A DNA stretch of 52,230 nt from Haemophilus influenzae. Lineage in GTDB: Bacteria; Pseudomonadota; Gammaproteobacteria; Enterobacterales; Pasteurellaceae. Shown here in pieces: positions 44,111-52,230 of this stretch. The stretch spans positions 1,726,366 to 1,778,595 of the forward strand of contig OV298644.1 in NCBI GenBank assembly GCA_923172585.1, given 5' to 3'. Position numbers and translations under genes: made by a program. Within the stretch, counting starts at the first letter, position 1. Every line of letters begins with the position of its first letter. The notes beneath the pieces were generated by a model. That model worked only from the letters and a program-made list of their open reading frames with translations, did no database searches and had not been told where the DNA came from.

Positions 44111-44600
44111 CAACAACTCAATTGCTTGCTAAAATTCCAACAAATCGATCTTCAACTCCTCGCACATATGAAATCGAAACATATTTTCCAAGGACGTAAA
44201 GATACAAATCACGCTCATGTAGCTTTGTAACCGCCCTACATTGTAATCAAAGCCTTTATCCGTCACACGTATCGTGCCATCAGGCAATTTAAACCCTACC
44301 GTCTTTTCACGATTACTGCTTAAATCAGGAAGTTGACTACTACCACCCAAAATTCAGAACTGTCGTCAGGCTATCAATCTCACGGCGTTTCAAATCCTCT
44401 TTCAGCCGAACCTTCCTGCGGTTCAGGAAACCATTACCGTACCAACTTGCACGAAATCGCCGCCAATCCCTGTAAAGTATGACCAATTTGAGCCATCTAC
44501 AAAAACGCGTATAAATTTTCATATCAATCACCTTAAATGCAAGATAAGGTATACGCATATATCGCATCAACTATCACTACTTCAATATGCCATACCAAAA
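44110..44600 (-). pseudogene. Mu-like phage head morphogenesis protein fragment
   Basis: Minus-strand frames 44129-44350 and 44340-44570 read in sequence. The first holds VGFKLPDGTIRVTDKGFDYN and VGR, close to the C-terminal motif (G-F/W-D-Y-N-x-G) of Mu gpF-like minor head proteins. The second ends RREIDSLTTVLNFGW just before it. H. influenzae genomes carry Mu-like prophages and remnants, which fits. The ends of the gene cannot be fixed, and the family call rests on one motif. Confidence 0.4.
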
Positions 44601-45410
44601 TTTAGGGTAGATTTTGAAAGATTGATAAGCAATAATTGCAATCGGTGAAATAAACATTGGGATCGACCTGCAATTGTAGAACATGAACATAAAAAATATC
44701 ATGAGTCTGTAAGAGAATTAGTAGGGGAAAAAAACCGATTCAAAGAGGGAAAATGAATCAACAAAGTAGAAAAACTGGGTTATTGAAAATAAACCATCGC
44801 CAAAATACAAACGGTGCCCATCGCACAGCAATTAGGAGTCCACACGAACCAACAGGCACCATAAATCACCACCAAACTTAAGTGATGATGTAACCGTTCA
44901 AAAGTTCGCGAATCAGCAAACTCAATGTAATGAAAGCAAATAATTCGCCATTCACAACGCGTGACAAATTGATCGACTAAATGCACCTGAATCCGACATT
45001 GAAAATTAATGACTATTGACTTGTATTGTTGTGAAAGAGGAAGTTTTCATTAAAGAAGAAAAAATTCCGTTGGCTCAAGCCTTTGGTTGGGGCGAGAGCT
45101 TGGGGGATTTTAGGGTTAATTAGATAAAAATAGATGAATTATGCACTATTGTAATTGAATATTAACAAGAAATTGAACAATGGCGACTGTACAACAGCCT
45201 TATCAAAAACATCGCAATAGGCAAGACACAATGCGATTAGGGTTGTACAGCACGAAACAATTCATGAAAATTATGAAGTAACGTAGCTAATAGTGGCGGG
45301 CAAAGTTCGCCTGTTGATAAATTACCAAAAACAAAAAAGCAGAAATTGGAAGAAATGGAGGCAATGATCTTTGCACCCAAAAAGATTGAATTAAATAAAC
45401 AAAATAACAC
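44600..45410. other. Noisy stretch, possibly phage-derived
   Basis: Several short frames on both strands and none recognisable. A plus-strand piece near 45,030-45,120 reads FIKEEKIPLAQAFGWGESLG, and another near 45,300-45,410 reads PKTKKQKLEEMEAMIFAPKK. They look protein-like but I do not know the family. Position between a Mu-like fragment and an insertion sequence makes phage origin plausible. Confidence 0.4.
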
Positions 45411-45414
45411 TAAG

Positions 45415-45925
45415 ATGTGCAGATTTTATAACACAAATACAATTTTCTTTTCAAGCAACAAGTCATCGAATTTTATCTAAATCAGTAGAAATAGTTCACT
45501 TACCTGCAGGCAAATTCACAACTTGCCGAAACAACATTAGAACGTTGGATTAACCAATTTAATCATAGTGGAATCAAAGGGCTAGCCTTGCTGGGTAAGA
45601 AGCGAAATTCTCACCTGAATTTAAATCGTTTGCAAGCGGTTAAAAATGGGTAATATTGCTGCGAAATCCCATAGGTTCAGCTTTCCGTTTAAAATAGCGA
45701 ATGGATTAGCCCACAATGGATAAAACTTGGAAAAACAAGGTATAAACGGCTTAATCCCCAAACCTAGAAGCCGCCTCCAAGAAACATAAACATCCAAATC
45801 CGACAAAATGGTACCAAACGCGGCAAGAACAATAAATTGGAAAATATCCACCGCGCGGAGTATGCAATCGGAAAAAGTTGCAAGAGCATCAACCTCACAA
45901 AACGCTAGAAAAAGCCGCCTAAACG
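45415..45925 (+). pseudogene. IS150-type transposase OrfA (noisy)
   Basis: DNA-binding subunit of an IS3-family transposase. Pieces in order are QVIEFYLNQ, LAETTLERWINQFNHSGIKG followed by LALLGKK, LQAVKNG, and LEKQGINGLIPKP; these are the helix-turn-helix and linker of IS150-type OrfA. Multiple indels and stops break it. In an intact element a -1 slip would fuse it to OrfB. Confidence 0.7.
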
Positions 45926-45929
45926 TGAA

Positions 45930-46703
45930 GGCAATACGCGATAATGTTTTGCCACTTTATTGATGTAATCGGCTTGGCACGCAGTGTTTTCTTCGTAACA
46001 CTTGAAGACAAAAAAGAAAACATACAAATCAAACAAGAAAATCTGCATCTATATATAACGATAGATCACGGAAACTTACGATTAACCAGAAAGACTAAGT
46101 TAAAACAAACAATTAAAATTACAATAAAATCAAATCATGCGGCTGGGGATTAAGGCAACAAGAAAAATTCGATAATACGATCGAAATCGACGCATTAATT
46201 GCGGATAATCGGTTACAACGCGATTTTACTGCAACAAGCCTAATGAAAAATGGACAACCTATATTACCGAGTTCGAGTGTGCGGAAGGCAACTCAAATCA
46301 CACCATTAAGATATATTTAACAATGAAATTATTGCTTATGAATTAGCGCGAAACCCAAATTTGAGCAAATAACAAGATATGATGAAACAAGCTGAAGAGA
46401 GGCTTGAAGGGCAAAACAGATTCCGCATTCACGCCAACGAAGGAGAATCAGATGATAGGTTATCAAAACATACTCAGGGAGAATGGTCAACAAAGTATGT
46501 CAAGGAAGGGGAATTGTATAGATAACAGTGCGATGGAAAGCTTCTGTTGCAGCAAAAACGGAACTGAGAACGACAATCGATTTGAAACGACTAAAACTAC
46601 AAAAAAAACGATTAGCTTATATATCATAATTACAACCATGAGCGCATTCAGCAAAAGAAAAAGACTCAGCACGGAAGAATTACAGAACTCAGTCCTGAAC
46701 TAA
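45930..46703 (+). pseudogene. IS150-type transposase OrfB, DDE catalytic subunit (noisy)
   Basis: Integrase-core transposase. Readable pieces are NRLQRDFTATS, NEKWTTDITEFECAEG with the first Asp, IFNNEIIAYELARNPNFEQ, QMIGYQNILRENG, QSMSRKGNCIDNSAMESF with the final Glu, and ERIQQK-like and YRTQS at the end. The second Asp region (HSDQGW in the family) is garbled near 46,425. The order and spacing leave little doubt about the family. Confidence 0.75.
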
Positions 46704-46748
46704 ATCAGTCTAACTTTGGGCGTATCAGAAAACCCCCCAGCCTTTGTT

Positions 46749-47750
46749 TTATAGCCGTTGAGCAATTTCTGCCATATCAGGTGCGTAATAAGTATTTTGC
46801 AGAATACTGAGATCTCTATGGCCCAATATTTTGGCTAATACCACTTAAATCACATCTTTTTCTGCCAATCGTTCACGGCGGGTGTCGGGAAAAGTAAATG
46901 GCATTACAAGCTCTGCCATCTTTTTGAGCGGTCGTTGATCCGTTGCGCTTCGGCAGCGAGCCTATTAGCACGTTCATAACTGTGAATATCTATGATCACC
47001 ATAAGTTGTCAAATATAATTATTGCATTTACCGAAAGAGGCGCCGTGCTCGAATGTCGACTGCTATAATTAGCATAATAGACATGGTAAAAACGCTTTTC
47101 AAAATTAATATTATTCCAAGTTAAACTTGATATTTCCCTGCTCTCATTGCTGTCTCTATAGCAAAAAGAAATGCAGCCGTGCAATTTTGTAAGGTTTTTG
47201 GCGGTTCAATATGTTCGACATCATAACCTGACACAAAAATCAGACGCTCAATTTCATGTTCATTATATCGACGAGTTCTTGTGCTGGCGCTTTTGGTTTC
47301 TCAAGATATTTTAGGGGAGTTTTCTGTTATAAATCCCATTCAATCGTTTTGGCCATTAGAGCAGAAAACGCGAACTACATTCACGCAAAACTGTTGCTGG
47401 AAAGACTTCCTTAAACGGTTAATTTTACCACCCACGAAAGTGTGCTTTTCTCTATGTAAACATATTGCAGCAATCCGAGTTCGAGGAAAGACGATAGTCT
47501 GATGCAGATTTTCAGCGTCTCCCTTATGCTTAGATTAATCAGATTGACTAGTTTTGCATACATTATAAATCAGTACATCCAATGTAACATCACGGAATTC
47601 ATAGATACTTTCATGATCTGGAGCTGTTTTTCGAGCATTACCACCCATCTTTGCGTCTGCCAATTCCGAGTCAAAAATGGCTGAATTGCCACGTCGCCAA
47701 ACTTGCGCACTTGTGTGCCAACGCTTGCCATTCTACATAATTGTCGCCAT
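46749..47750 (-). pseudogene. Phage-type tyrosine integrase (noisy)
   Basis: Site-specific recombinase of the lambda integrase family. Starting at ATG 47750 it reads MATI, later WQALAHKCAKFGDVAIQ; the middle gives LEKPKAPAQ, NEHEIERLIFVSGYDV and FAIETAMRAGEISSLTWNNI with the catalytic Arg. The C-terminal part gives LAKILGHRDLSILQNTYYAP with the HxxR-like and Tyr residues, then DMAEIAQRL. About 333 codons, the usual size. It points away from two tRNA-Val genes, the usual placing of an integrase next to its tRNA attachment site. Indels break the frame. Confidence 0.75.
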
Positions 47751-47966
47751 TGTTTAATCCAATAAAAATGTGTGCAAAAATGTGTGCAATGGAGTATAGA
47801 ACAGATCGAACGATCCCATCAATAGAAATATAAATACTACATTTTTAGGCGATTTTGATATAAAAGAGACGTAGATGAATTTTAGTGTGTGAAATTATAT
47901 AACCGCTATTGTTTTTAAACGTAATACTTTATCTGAAATTCTCGAGAATGAATAAAAAAAGAGATT

Positions 47967-48040
47967 GCGTGCTAGCTGGACGAAAACAAGTGACCCCCAC
48001 CATGTCAAGGTGGTGCTCTAACCAACTGAGCTATAGTCGC
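47967..48040 (-). tRNA. tRNA-Val (anticodon GAC)
   Basis: On the minus strand it starts GCGACTATAGCTCAGTTGGT, then TAGAGC, with anticodon stem and loop ACCACCTTGACATGGTGGG. The anticodon is GAC, and the D arm is perfect. The T arm and acceptor 3' strand are slightly garbled (CTTGTTTTCGTCCAG, CTAGCACG). Identity follows the close match to gamma-proteobacterial tRNA-Val(GAC). Confidence 0.88.
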
Positions 48041-48150
48041 ACTGTGTGAAGTAGTCGTGATTATAGATATTTTTAACTTGAACACAAGTATTTTTCTTTA
48101 ACACCATCAAACCACATAAAAATAAACGAAAAAAGAAAAAAAAACATGGA

Positions 48151-48229
48151 GCGACTAGCTGGACTCGAACAAAAAGACCCCAGACCATATAAAGGTGCAC
48201 CGATAACCAAATCAGCCAAAGAGTAGCAC
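48151..48229 (-). tRNA. tRNA-Val, second copy (noisy)
   Basis: It aligns end to end with the tRNA-Val 110 bases away: the 3' half GTTCGAGTCCAGCTAGTCGC is perfect, and the anticodon arm is recognisable but garbled (CACCTTTATATGGTCTGGGG). Probably a second tRNA-Val(GAC) gene in tandem with read errors. Confidence 0.6.
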
Positions 48230-48494
48230 TAAGTAAAATAGACACCATTATGTAAAATTTTAAAATTGAAATTAACGAAGTAAAATAATGTAAAAAACAA
48301 TAAAAAGAACGGAAAAAAGTAAACACTAAACCACCATAAACAAACCGTGAGAACAATCTGATTGAAAAAAATTATCGCAAAGCGTGAAAACGTAGCACCG
48401 AGTATGTAACATCTCGCATCAATAAACCTAAGAAGAAAAATAACGGACCGTGATAAACGTGTACAATCTATTGAGAAAAAGTAATAGATAAAAC
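48230..48494. promoter_or_regulatory. Region between tRNA-Val and pykA
   Basis: About 265 bases of noisy A-rich sequence that should hold the promoters of both the tRNA genes (minus) and pykA (plus). No box can be read with confidence. Confidence 0.35.
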
Positions 48495-49941
48495 CGTAGA
48501 AAACTAAGATGAAGAACAAAGATCCTAAAATACTAAGGGCCCATCATAAAGACCGTAATAAAAATCCTGAAAAATTAGCGCAGCAAATGCAAACGTAGTT
48601 CGTGATGAACTTCTATCACGGTACCACATGAAGGACCACAAAGGACACTCAACGAATCACGTTCTAGTGCGAAAAACTAGATAAAAACCGTCCGCAAGAT
48701 CGTAGGTGACGGACAAGATCCTAAAATTACATGATGGCCACTGTTAAATGAAAAGTAAAATTTTATCAAACGATGGCGATAAATTCAAACGTTGACACAG
48801 AATTACAGAAAAAAGGCGAAGGCACTCAACAATCCGTTAATCAAACAATAAAACGCATCAACAAAATGAGGTGGCGGGTCGATATGCAGCAAAACATAAC
48901 TGAACGAAGGACAAGTTCAATTAAAAGTATTATCAACTGATGGTGCAAAAGTTTTCACTGAAGTTACTGTTGGTGGTCCATTATCAAATAATAAAGGTAT
49001 CAATAAATTAGGTGGCGGTTTATCTGCGGATGCCCTAACAGAAAAAGATAAAGCCGACATTATTACCGCTGCACGCATTGGTGTTGATTTCTTAGCCGTT
49101 TCTTTCCTCGTTCAAGTGCAGATTTAAATTATGCACGTGAACTTGCTCAACAATCAGGTTTAAATGCAAAAATCGTTGCTAAAGTTGAACGTGCAGAAAC
49201 CGTTGCTAATGATGAAGCCATGGACGATATTATTTTAGCATCCGATGTAATTATGGTTGCTCGTGGTGACTTAGGCGTAGAAATCGGCGATCCTGAATTA
49301 GTCGGTGTACAGAAAAAATTAATTCGTCGTTCACGTCAATTAAATCGTGCTGTAATTACAGCGACTCAAATGATGAATCAACATTAGTAACCCAATGCCA
49401 ACGCGTGCTGAAGTAATGGACGTTGCAAACGCAGTATTAGATGGAACTGATGCAGTTATGCTTTCTGCAGAAACAGCAGCAGGTCAATATCCTTCAGAAA
49501 ACAGTGGCAGCAATGGCTAGCGTATGTTTAGGTGCAGAAAATGCCAAGATTAACGTTTCTCGTCACCGTATGGATAAAGAATTTGAAACTATTGAAGAAT
49601 CTGTTGCGATACCAATGTATGCAGCAAACCACATGAAAGGTGTAGCGGCAATCGTCACTTTAAGTAGCACAGGCCGTACTCCATTATTAATGTCACGCAT
49701 TAGCTCTGGCTTACCAATCTTTGCTTTATCTCGTAATCAAGAAACCCTAAACCTTTGTGCACTATACCGCGGTAACACCAATTTATCACGGCGAAGAAAG
49801 TCGTACAGAAGCAGGTGCAAAAGCAGCACTTCAATCATTAAAAGAAAAGGTTATTTATCTACTGGCGATTTAGTGCTGGTAACCCAAGGTGGTCAAGGTG
49901 CGACACAAACTAACGTATGTCGTACATTAATTGTTGAATAA
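48495..49941 (+). CDS. pykA: PykA, pyruvate kinase (noisy first third)
   Basis: Last step of glycolysis, making pyruvate and ATP. The N-terminal part is garbled, but pieces can be matched: RTKI near 48,515, EKI near 48,570 and the NFSHGTPEDH region near 48,600-48,650. From 48,920 the match is clear: [37 protein letters not shown] with the catalytic Lys, [19 protein letters not shown]. The C-terminal domain ends [20 protein letters not shown]. Several indels remain (near 49,103, 49,495, 49,600 and 49,780). The total length suits about 478 residues. A clear terminator follows. Confidence 0.9.
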
Positions 49942-49972
49942 TCAACAATCTAAATATGTTGTAATAAAAGAG

Positions 49973-49996
49973 CGGTGGATTTTTCCACCGTTTTTT
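49973..49996 (+). terminator. Terminator of pykA
   Basis: CGGTGGA (49973-49979) and TCCACCG (49984-49990) around TTTT, followed by six T. A standard intrinsic terminator 31 bases after the pykA stop. Confidence 0.88.
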
Positions 49997-50082
49997 ATTT
50001 CCTTTTTCTACCGCACTTTTCACTTAAACCCAATAGATATTTGCGGTATCATAGGCGACATTCTAGTATCGAAATAAGTCCT

Positions 50083-51487
50083 ATGGCATCACAACCTCAA
50101 ATCAAATCTTCAGACAAAAAAACATAATACAAGTTAGCATTCCTCCGCACTCAATTGAGGCTGAACAAGCCGTGTTGGGTGGCATCATGCTGAGCAATCA
50201 ACATTGGGATGGCATTGCTGAACGTGTGATTGCTGACGATTTTATACTTTTCAGCATCGTCTAATTTTTTACAGAAATGGAACATCTAATGCGTAATCAA
50301 TCGCCTATTGATTTAATTACGCTAGATCAAGCCTTAAGAAGCCGTGGTGTAAGCGATGAAGTAGGTGGATTTGCCTATCTAGCAGAGCTTTCCAATAATA
50401 CCCAAAACGCCATTAATATTTTGGCTTATGCAGATATCGTGCGCGAGAAAGCCATATTACGAGAACTTATTTCTGTAGGAAATCGCATTGCTGAAAAATA
50501 GCTATTCTCCTAAAGGGCAAGACATTAAGTTAACTTGATGAGGCTGAGCGTGAAGTATTTGCGATTGCAGAAAAACGAACAACTTCTAGCGAAGGCCCAC
50601 AAAATGTGATCAATGTGCTAGAAAGTACCATTGAAAAAATCGATATTTTAAGCAAACTTGAAAATCATTCACAGGTAGCAACAGGTGTTACGACGGGCTT
50701 TACCGATCTTGATAAAAAACGGCTGGTTTACAACCTTCTGACTTAATTATCGTTGCAGCACGTCCGTCAATGGGTAAAACCACTTTCGCCATGAACCTTT
50801 GCGAAAATGCCGCAATGGCAAGTGAAAAACCCGTTTTAGTATTTAGTTTAGAAATGCCAGCAGAACAAATTATGATGCGTATGATCGCTTCCTTGCTCGC
50901 GTTGATCAAACTAAAAAATCCGTACAGGGCAAACGAGATGAAACGAGCTTTGAACAAATTGTCAGCGTAGTAGGAATGTTCAAGCAAAAATAATCTTTTT
51001 ATCGATATCTTACCAGGTCTAACACCTACCGATGTTCGTTCCGCACGCCGAGTTTATCGTGAAAATGGTGGATTAAGTATGATTATGGTGGATTATTTGC
51101 AATTAATGCGCGCACCAGCATTTTCAGATAACCGAACACTAGAAATCGCAGAAATTTCTCGCTCCCCCTCAAAGCTCTCGCCAAAGAATTACAAGTGCCA
51201 GTAGTCGCCCTTTTCTCAGTTAAATCGTACCTTAGAACAACGTGCAGACAAACGCCCTGTAAACTCAGATTTACGTGAATCTGGCTCTATTGAACAAGAT
51301 GCAGACTTGATTATGTTTATTTACCGAGATGAAGTGTATAACGATAACTCGGAAGAGAAAGGTGTTGCAGAAATTATTATCGGTAAACAGCGTAATGCCC
51401 AATTGGTCGAGTGCGGCGAAATTTAATGGACAATTTTCACGCTTCGACAATCTCGCCGAACAACGTGAATATCGAGATGATTATTAA
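50083..51487 (+). CDS. dnaB: DnaB, replicative DNA helicase (several indels)
   Basis: Hexameric helicase that opens the replication fork. It starts [14 protein letters not shown] at 50083. The N-terminal domain ([20 protein letters not shown]) and the RecA-like motor domain can be followed: Walker [30 protein letters not shown], Walker B-like [13 protein letters not shown], and [20 protein letters not shown]. Frameshifts occur near 50,110, 50,250, 50,500, 50,540, 50,720, 50,905, 51,170 and 51,400. The frame ends DDY-stop at 51487. I see no intein. Errors, not decay, are likely, since the gene is essential. Confidence 0.9.
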
Positions 51488-51497
51488 GGAAAAAATA

Positions 51498-52203
51498 ATG
51501 AACGTAAAACCGGCGACAGCGAAAATCAGTTCGCACGCCTTAAAACAAAATTTAGAAATAATTAAACAAAAAGCACCAAATAGCAAAATTATTGCGGTAG
51601 TTAAAGCAAATGCTTATGGTCACGGCGTTGTATTCGTTGCTTCAACTTTAGAACAAAATGTCGATTGCTTTGGGGTAGCGCGTTTAGAAGAGTGGGCTTT
51701 GGCATTATGCTCAAACGGCATTACTAAACCGATTTTATTGCTTGAAGGCTTTTTTAATGAACAAGATTTGCCTATTCTAGCCGTTAATAATATTGAAACC
51801 GTGGTACACAATCACGAACAGCTTGATGCTTTAAAACGTGCGAATTTACCAAGTCCAATTAAAGTTTGGTTAAAAATAGATACGGAATCGCATCGCTTGG
51901 GCGTTGCTCTTGATGAAGTGGATTATTTTATCAAGAACTGGAAAAACTCCCTCAAATTCAACCGCACTTAGGCTTTGTCAGCCATTTCAGCCGAGCCGAG
52001 AACTAGAATCAGATTACACCCAACTTCAAATCAATCGTTTTTTATCCGTCAAGCAAAAAAGATAAAACAAGGTGAACGCAACTATCGCAGCTTCTGGCGG
52101 CATTCTTCTGGCCTGATCCGATCTGGAATGTATCCGCCCAGGCATTATTATGTACGGCATTTCTCCAACTGATACTATCGGTAAAGAGTCATTTAACGCC
52201 AGT
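51498..52203 (+). CDS. alr: Alanine racemase, N-terminal part (cut by the read end)
   Basis: PLP enzyme interconverting L- and D-alanine for cell-wall synthesis. The start MNVKPATAKISSHALKQN at 51498 lies ten bases after dnaB and has AAGGA before it. The PLP lysine sits in AVVKANAYGHG. Later segments PIKVWLKIDTESHRLGV and, after frameshifts near 51,935-52,070, GFVSHFSR-like, RPGIIMYGISPTDTIGK match the family. The gene is cut at the adapter, with roughly 235 of about 360 residues present. dnaB and alr are adjacent in E. coli too. Confidence 0.92.
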
Positions 52204-52230
52204 AGCAATACGTAACTGAACGAAGTACAA
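52204..52230 (-). other. Oxford Nanopore ligation adapter, reverse complement
   Basis: AGCAATACGTAACTGAACGA, then AGTACA, is the exact reverse complement of the adapter at the left end (26 bases), followed by one extra A. It marks the physical end of the read. Confidence 0.95.

Larger units (their letters stand above)
45415..46735 (+). mobile_element. IS3-family (IS150-type) insertion sequence
   Basis: It carries an OrfA-like helix-turn-helix protein and an OrfB-like DDE transposase in tandem, the IS3 pattern. The size of about 1.3 kb fits. The right end reads CTAAATCAGTCTAACTTTGG, followed by a noisy GCGTATCAGA where IS150-type elements end in GGTCAGTACA. The left end is approximate. It abuts the integrase gene, whose stop is at 46,749. 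Noise prevents reading the terminal repeats or a target duplication. Confidence 0.7.

Noticed and set aside
44110..47750. Intact prophage
   Set aside because: Only one head-protein fragment and an integrase can be recognised, with an insertion sequence between them; too little for a complete phage.
48018..48519. Hydrophobic Phe-rich minus-strand frames near the tRNA genes
   Set aside because: They overlap tRNA-Val and arise from the complement of A-rich noise before pykA.

Overview
The window is Haemophilus, most likely H. influenzae or a very close relative. It holds more than 35 copies of the 9-bp Pasteurellaceae uptake signal AAGTGCGGT (or its complement), codon use is AT-rich, it carries a lic1 (licABCD) phosphocholine locus with a CAAT tetranucleotide tract, and the gene order from hldE to alr follows what I remember of H. 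influenzae Rd (about HI1526 to HI1575). Both ends carry the Oxford Nanopore ligation adapter, in opposite orientations, so the window is probably one untrimmed long read, error-corrected over its middle. This matters for every broken gene below: the centre (about 4.3-40.7 kb) is nearly clean, with isolated single-base indels and stops, while 29-4,280 and 40,700-48,900 are so noisy that genes can only be recognised piecemeal.

Layout. (1) 29-1,810: end of potC and all of potD (spermidine/putrescine ABC transporter), heavily damaged. (2) 1,811-4,279: unassigned noisy sequence, with hydrophobic minus-strand frames near 3.3-3.9 kb. (3) 4.28-6.74 kb: hldE (-) and lpxL/htrB (+), for LOS core heptose and lipid A acylation. 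(4) 6.8-12.3 kb: parE, parC (topoisomerase IV) and gltS. (5) 12.3-17.1 kb: rimK, grxA, fabB, mnmC. (6) 17.1-20.6 kb: the phase-variable lic1 operon, here OFF by repeat number and damaged in all four genes. (7) 20.6-25.7 kb: sppA, a YdjA-like nitroreductase, a YcdY/TorD-like chaperone, a flavodoxin-fold oxidoreductase, sstT. (8) 26.0-26.4 kb: a UmuD-like protein lacking the catalytic Ser/Lys dyad behind a promoter with a LexA-type box. (9) 26.5-40.7 kb: a long minus-strand series prfA, RDD protein, prmC, sirB1, kdsA, 2-hydroxyacid dehydrogenase, lolC, bioA-bioF-bioG-bioC-bioD, lolD, lolE, aroG. The biotin genes lie inside the lolC-lolD-lolE lipoprotein-sorting set, and the DAHP synthase gene has a near-perfect TrpR operator. 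(10) 40.8-43.5 kb: two diverged epmC-like genes (EF-P hydroxylase), each followed by a Sel1-repeat gene, apparently a tandem duplication. (11) 43.6-48.2 kb: accessory region with a Mu-like phage remnant, an IS150-type insertion sequence, a tyrosine integrase and two tRNA-Val genes. (12) 48.5-52.2 kb: pykA, dnaB and the start of alr.

Functionally the window is mostly core genome: cell-envelope building (hldE, lpxL, kdsA, lolCDE, lic1), translation quality (rimK, mnmC, prmC, prfA, epmC), replication and segregation (parEC, dnaB) and biotin or aromatic synthesis. I found no CRISPR array, no recognisable defence system and no clearly new multi-gene system. The items most worth a second look are the dyad-less UmuD-like protein under an SOS-type promoter, the licA repeat tract with stop codons in all three frames, the biotin operon nested in lolCDE, and the epmC/sel1 duplication.
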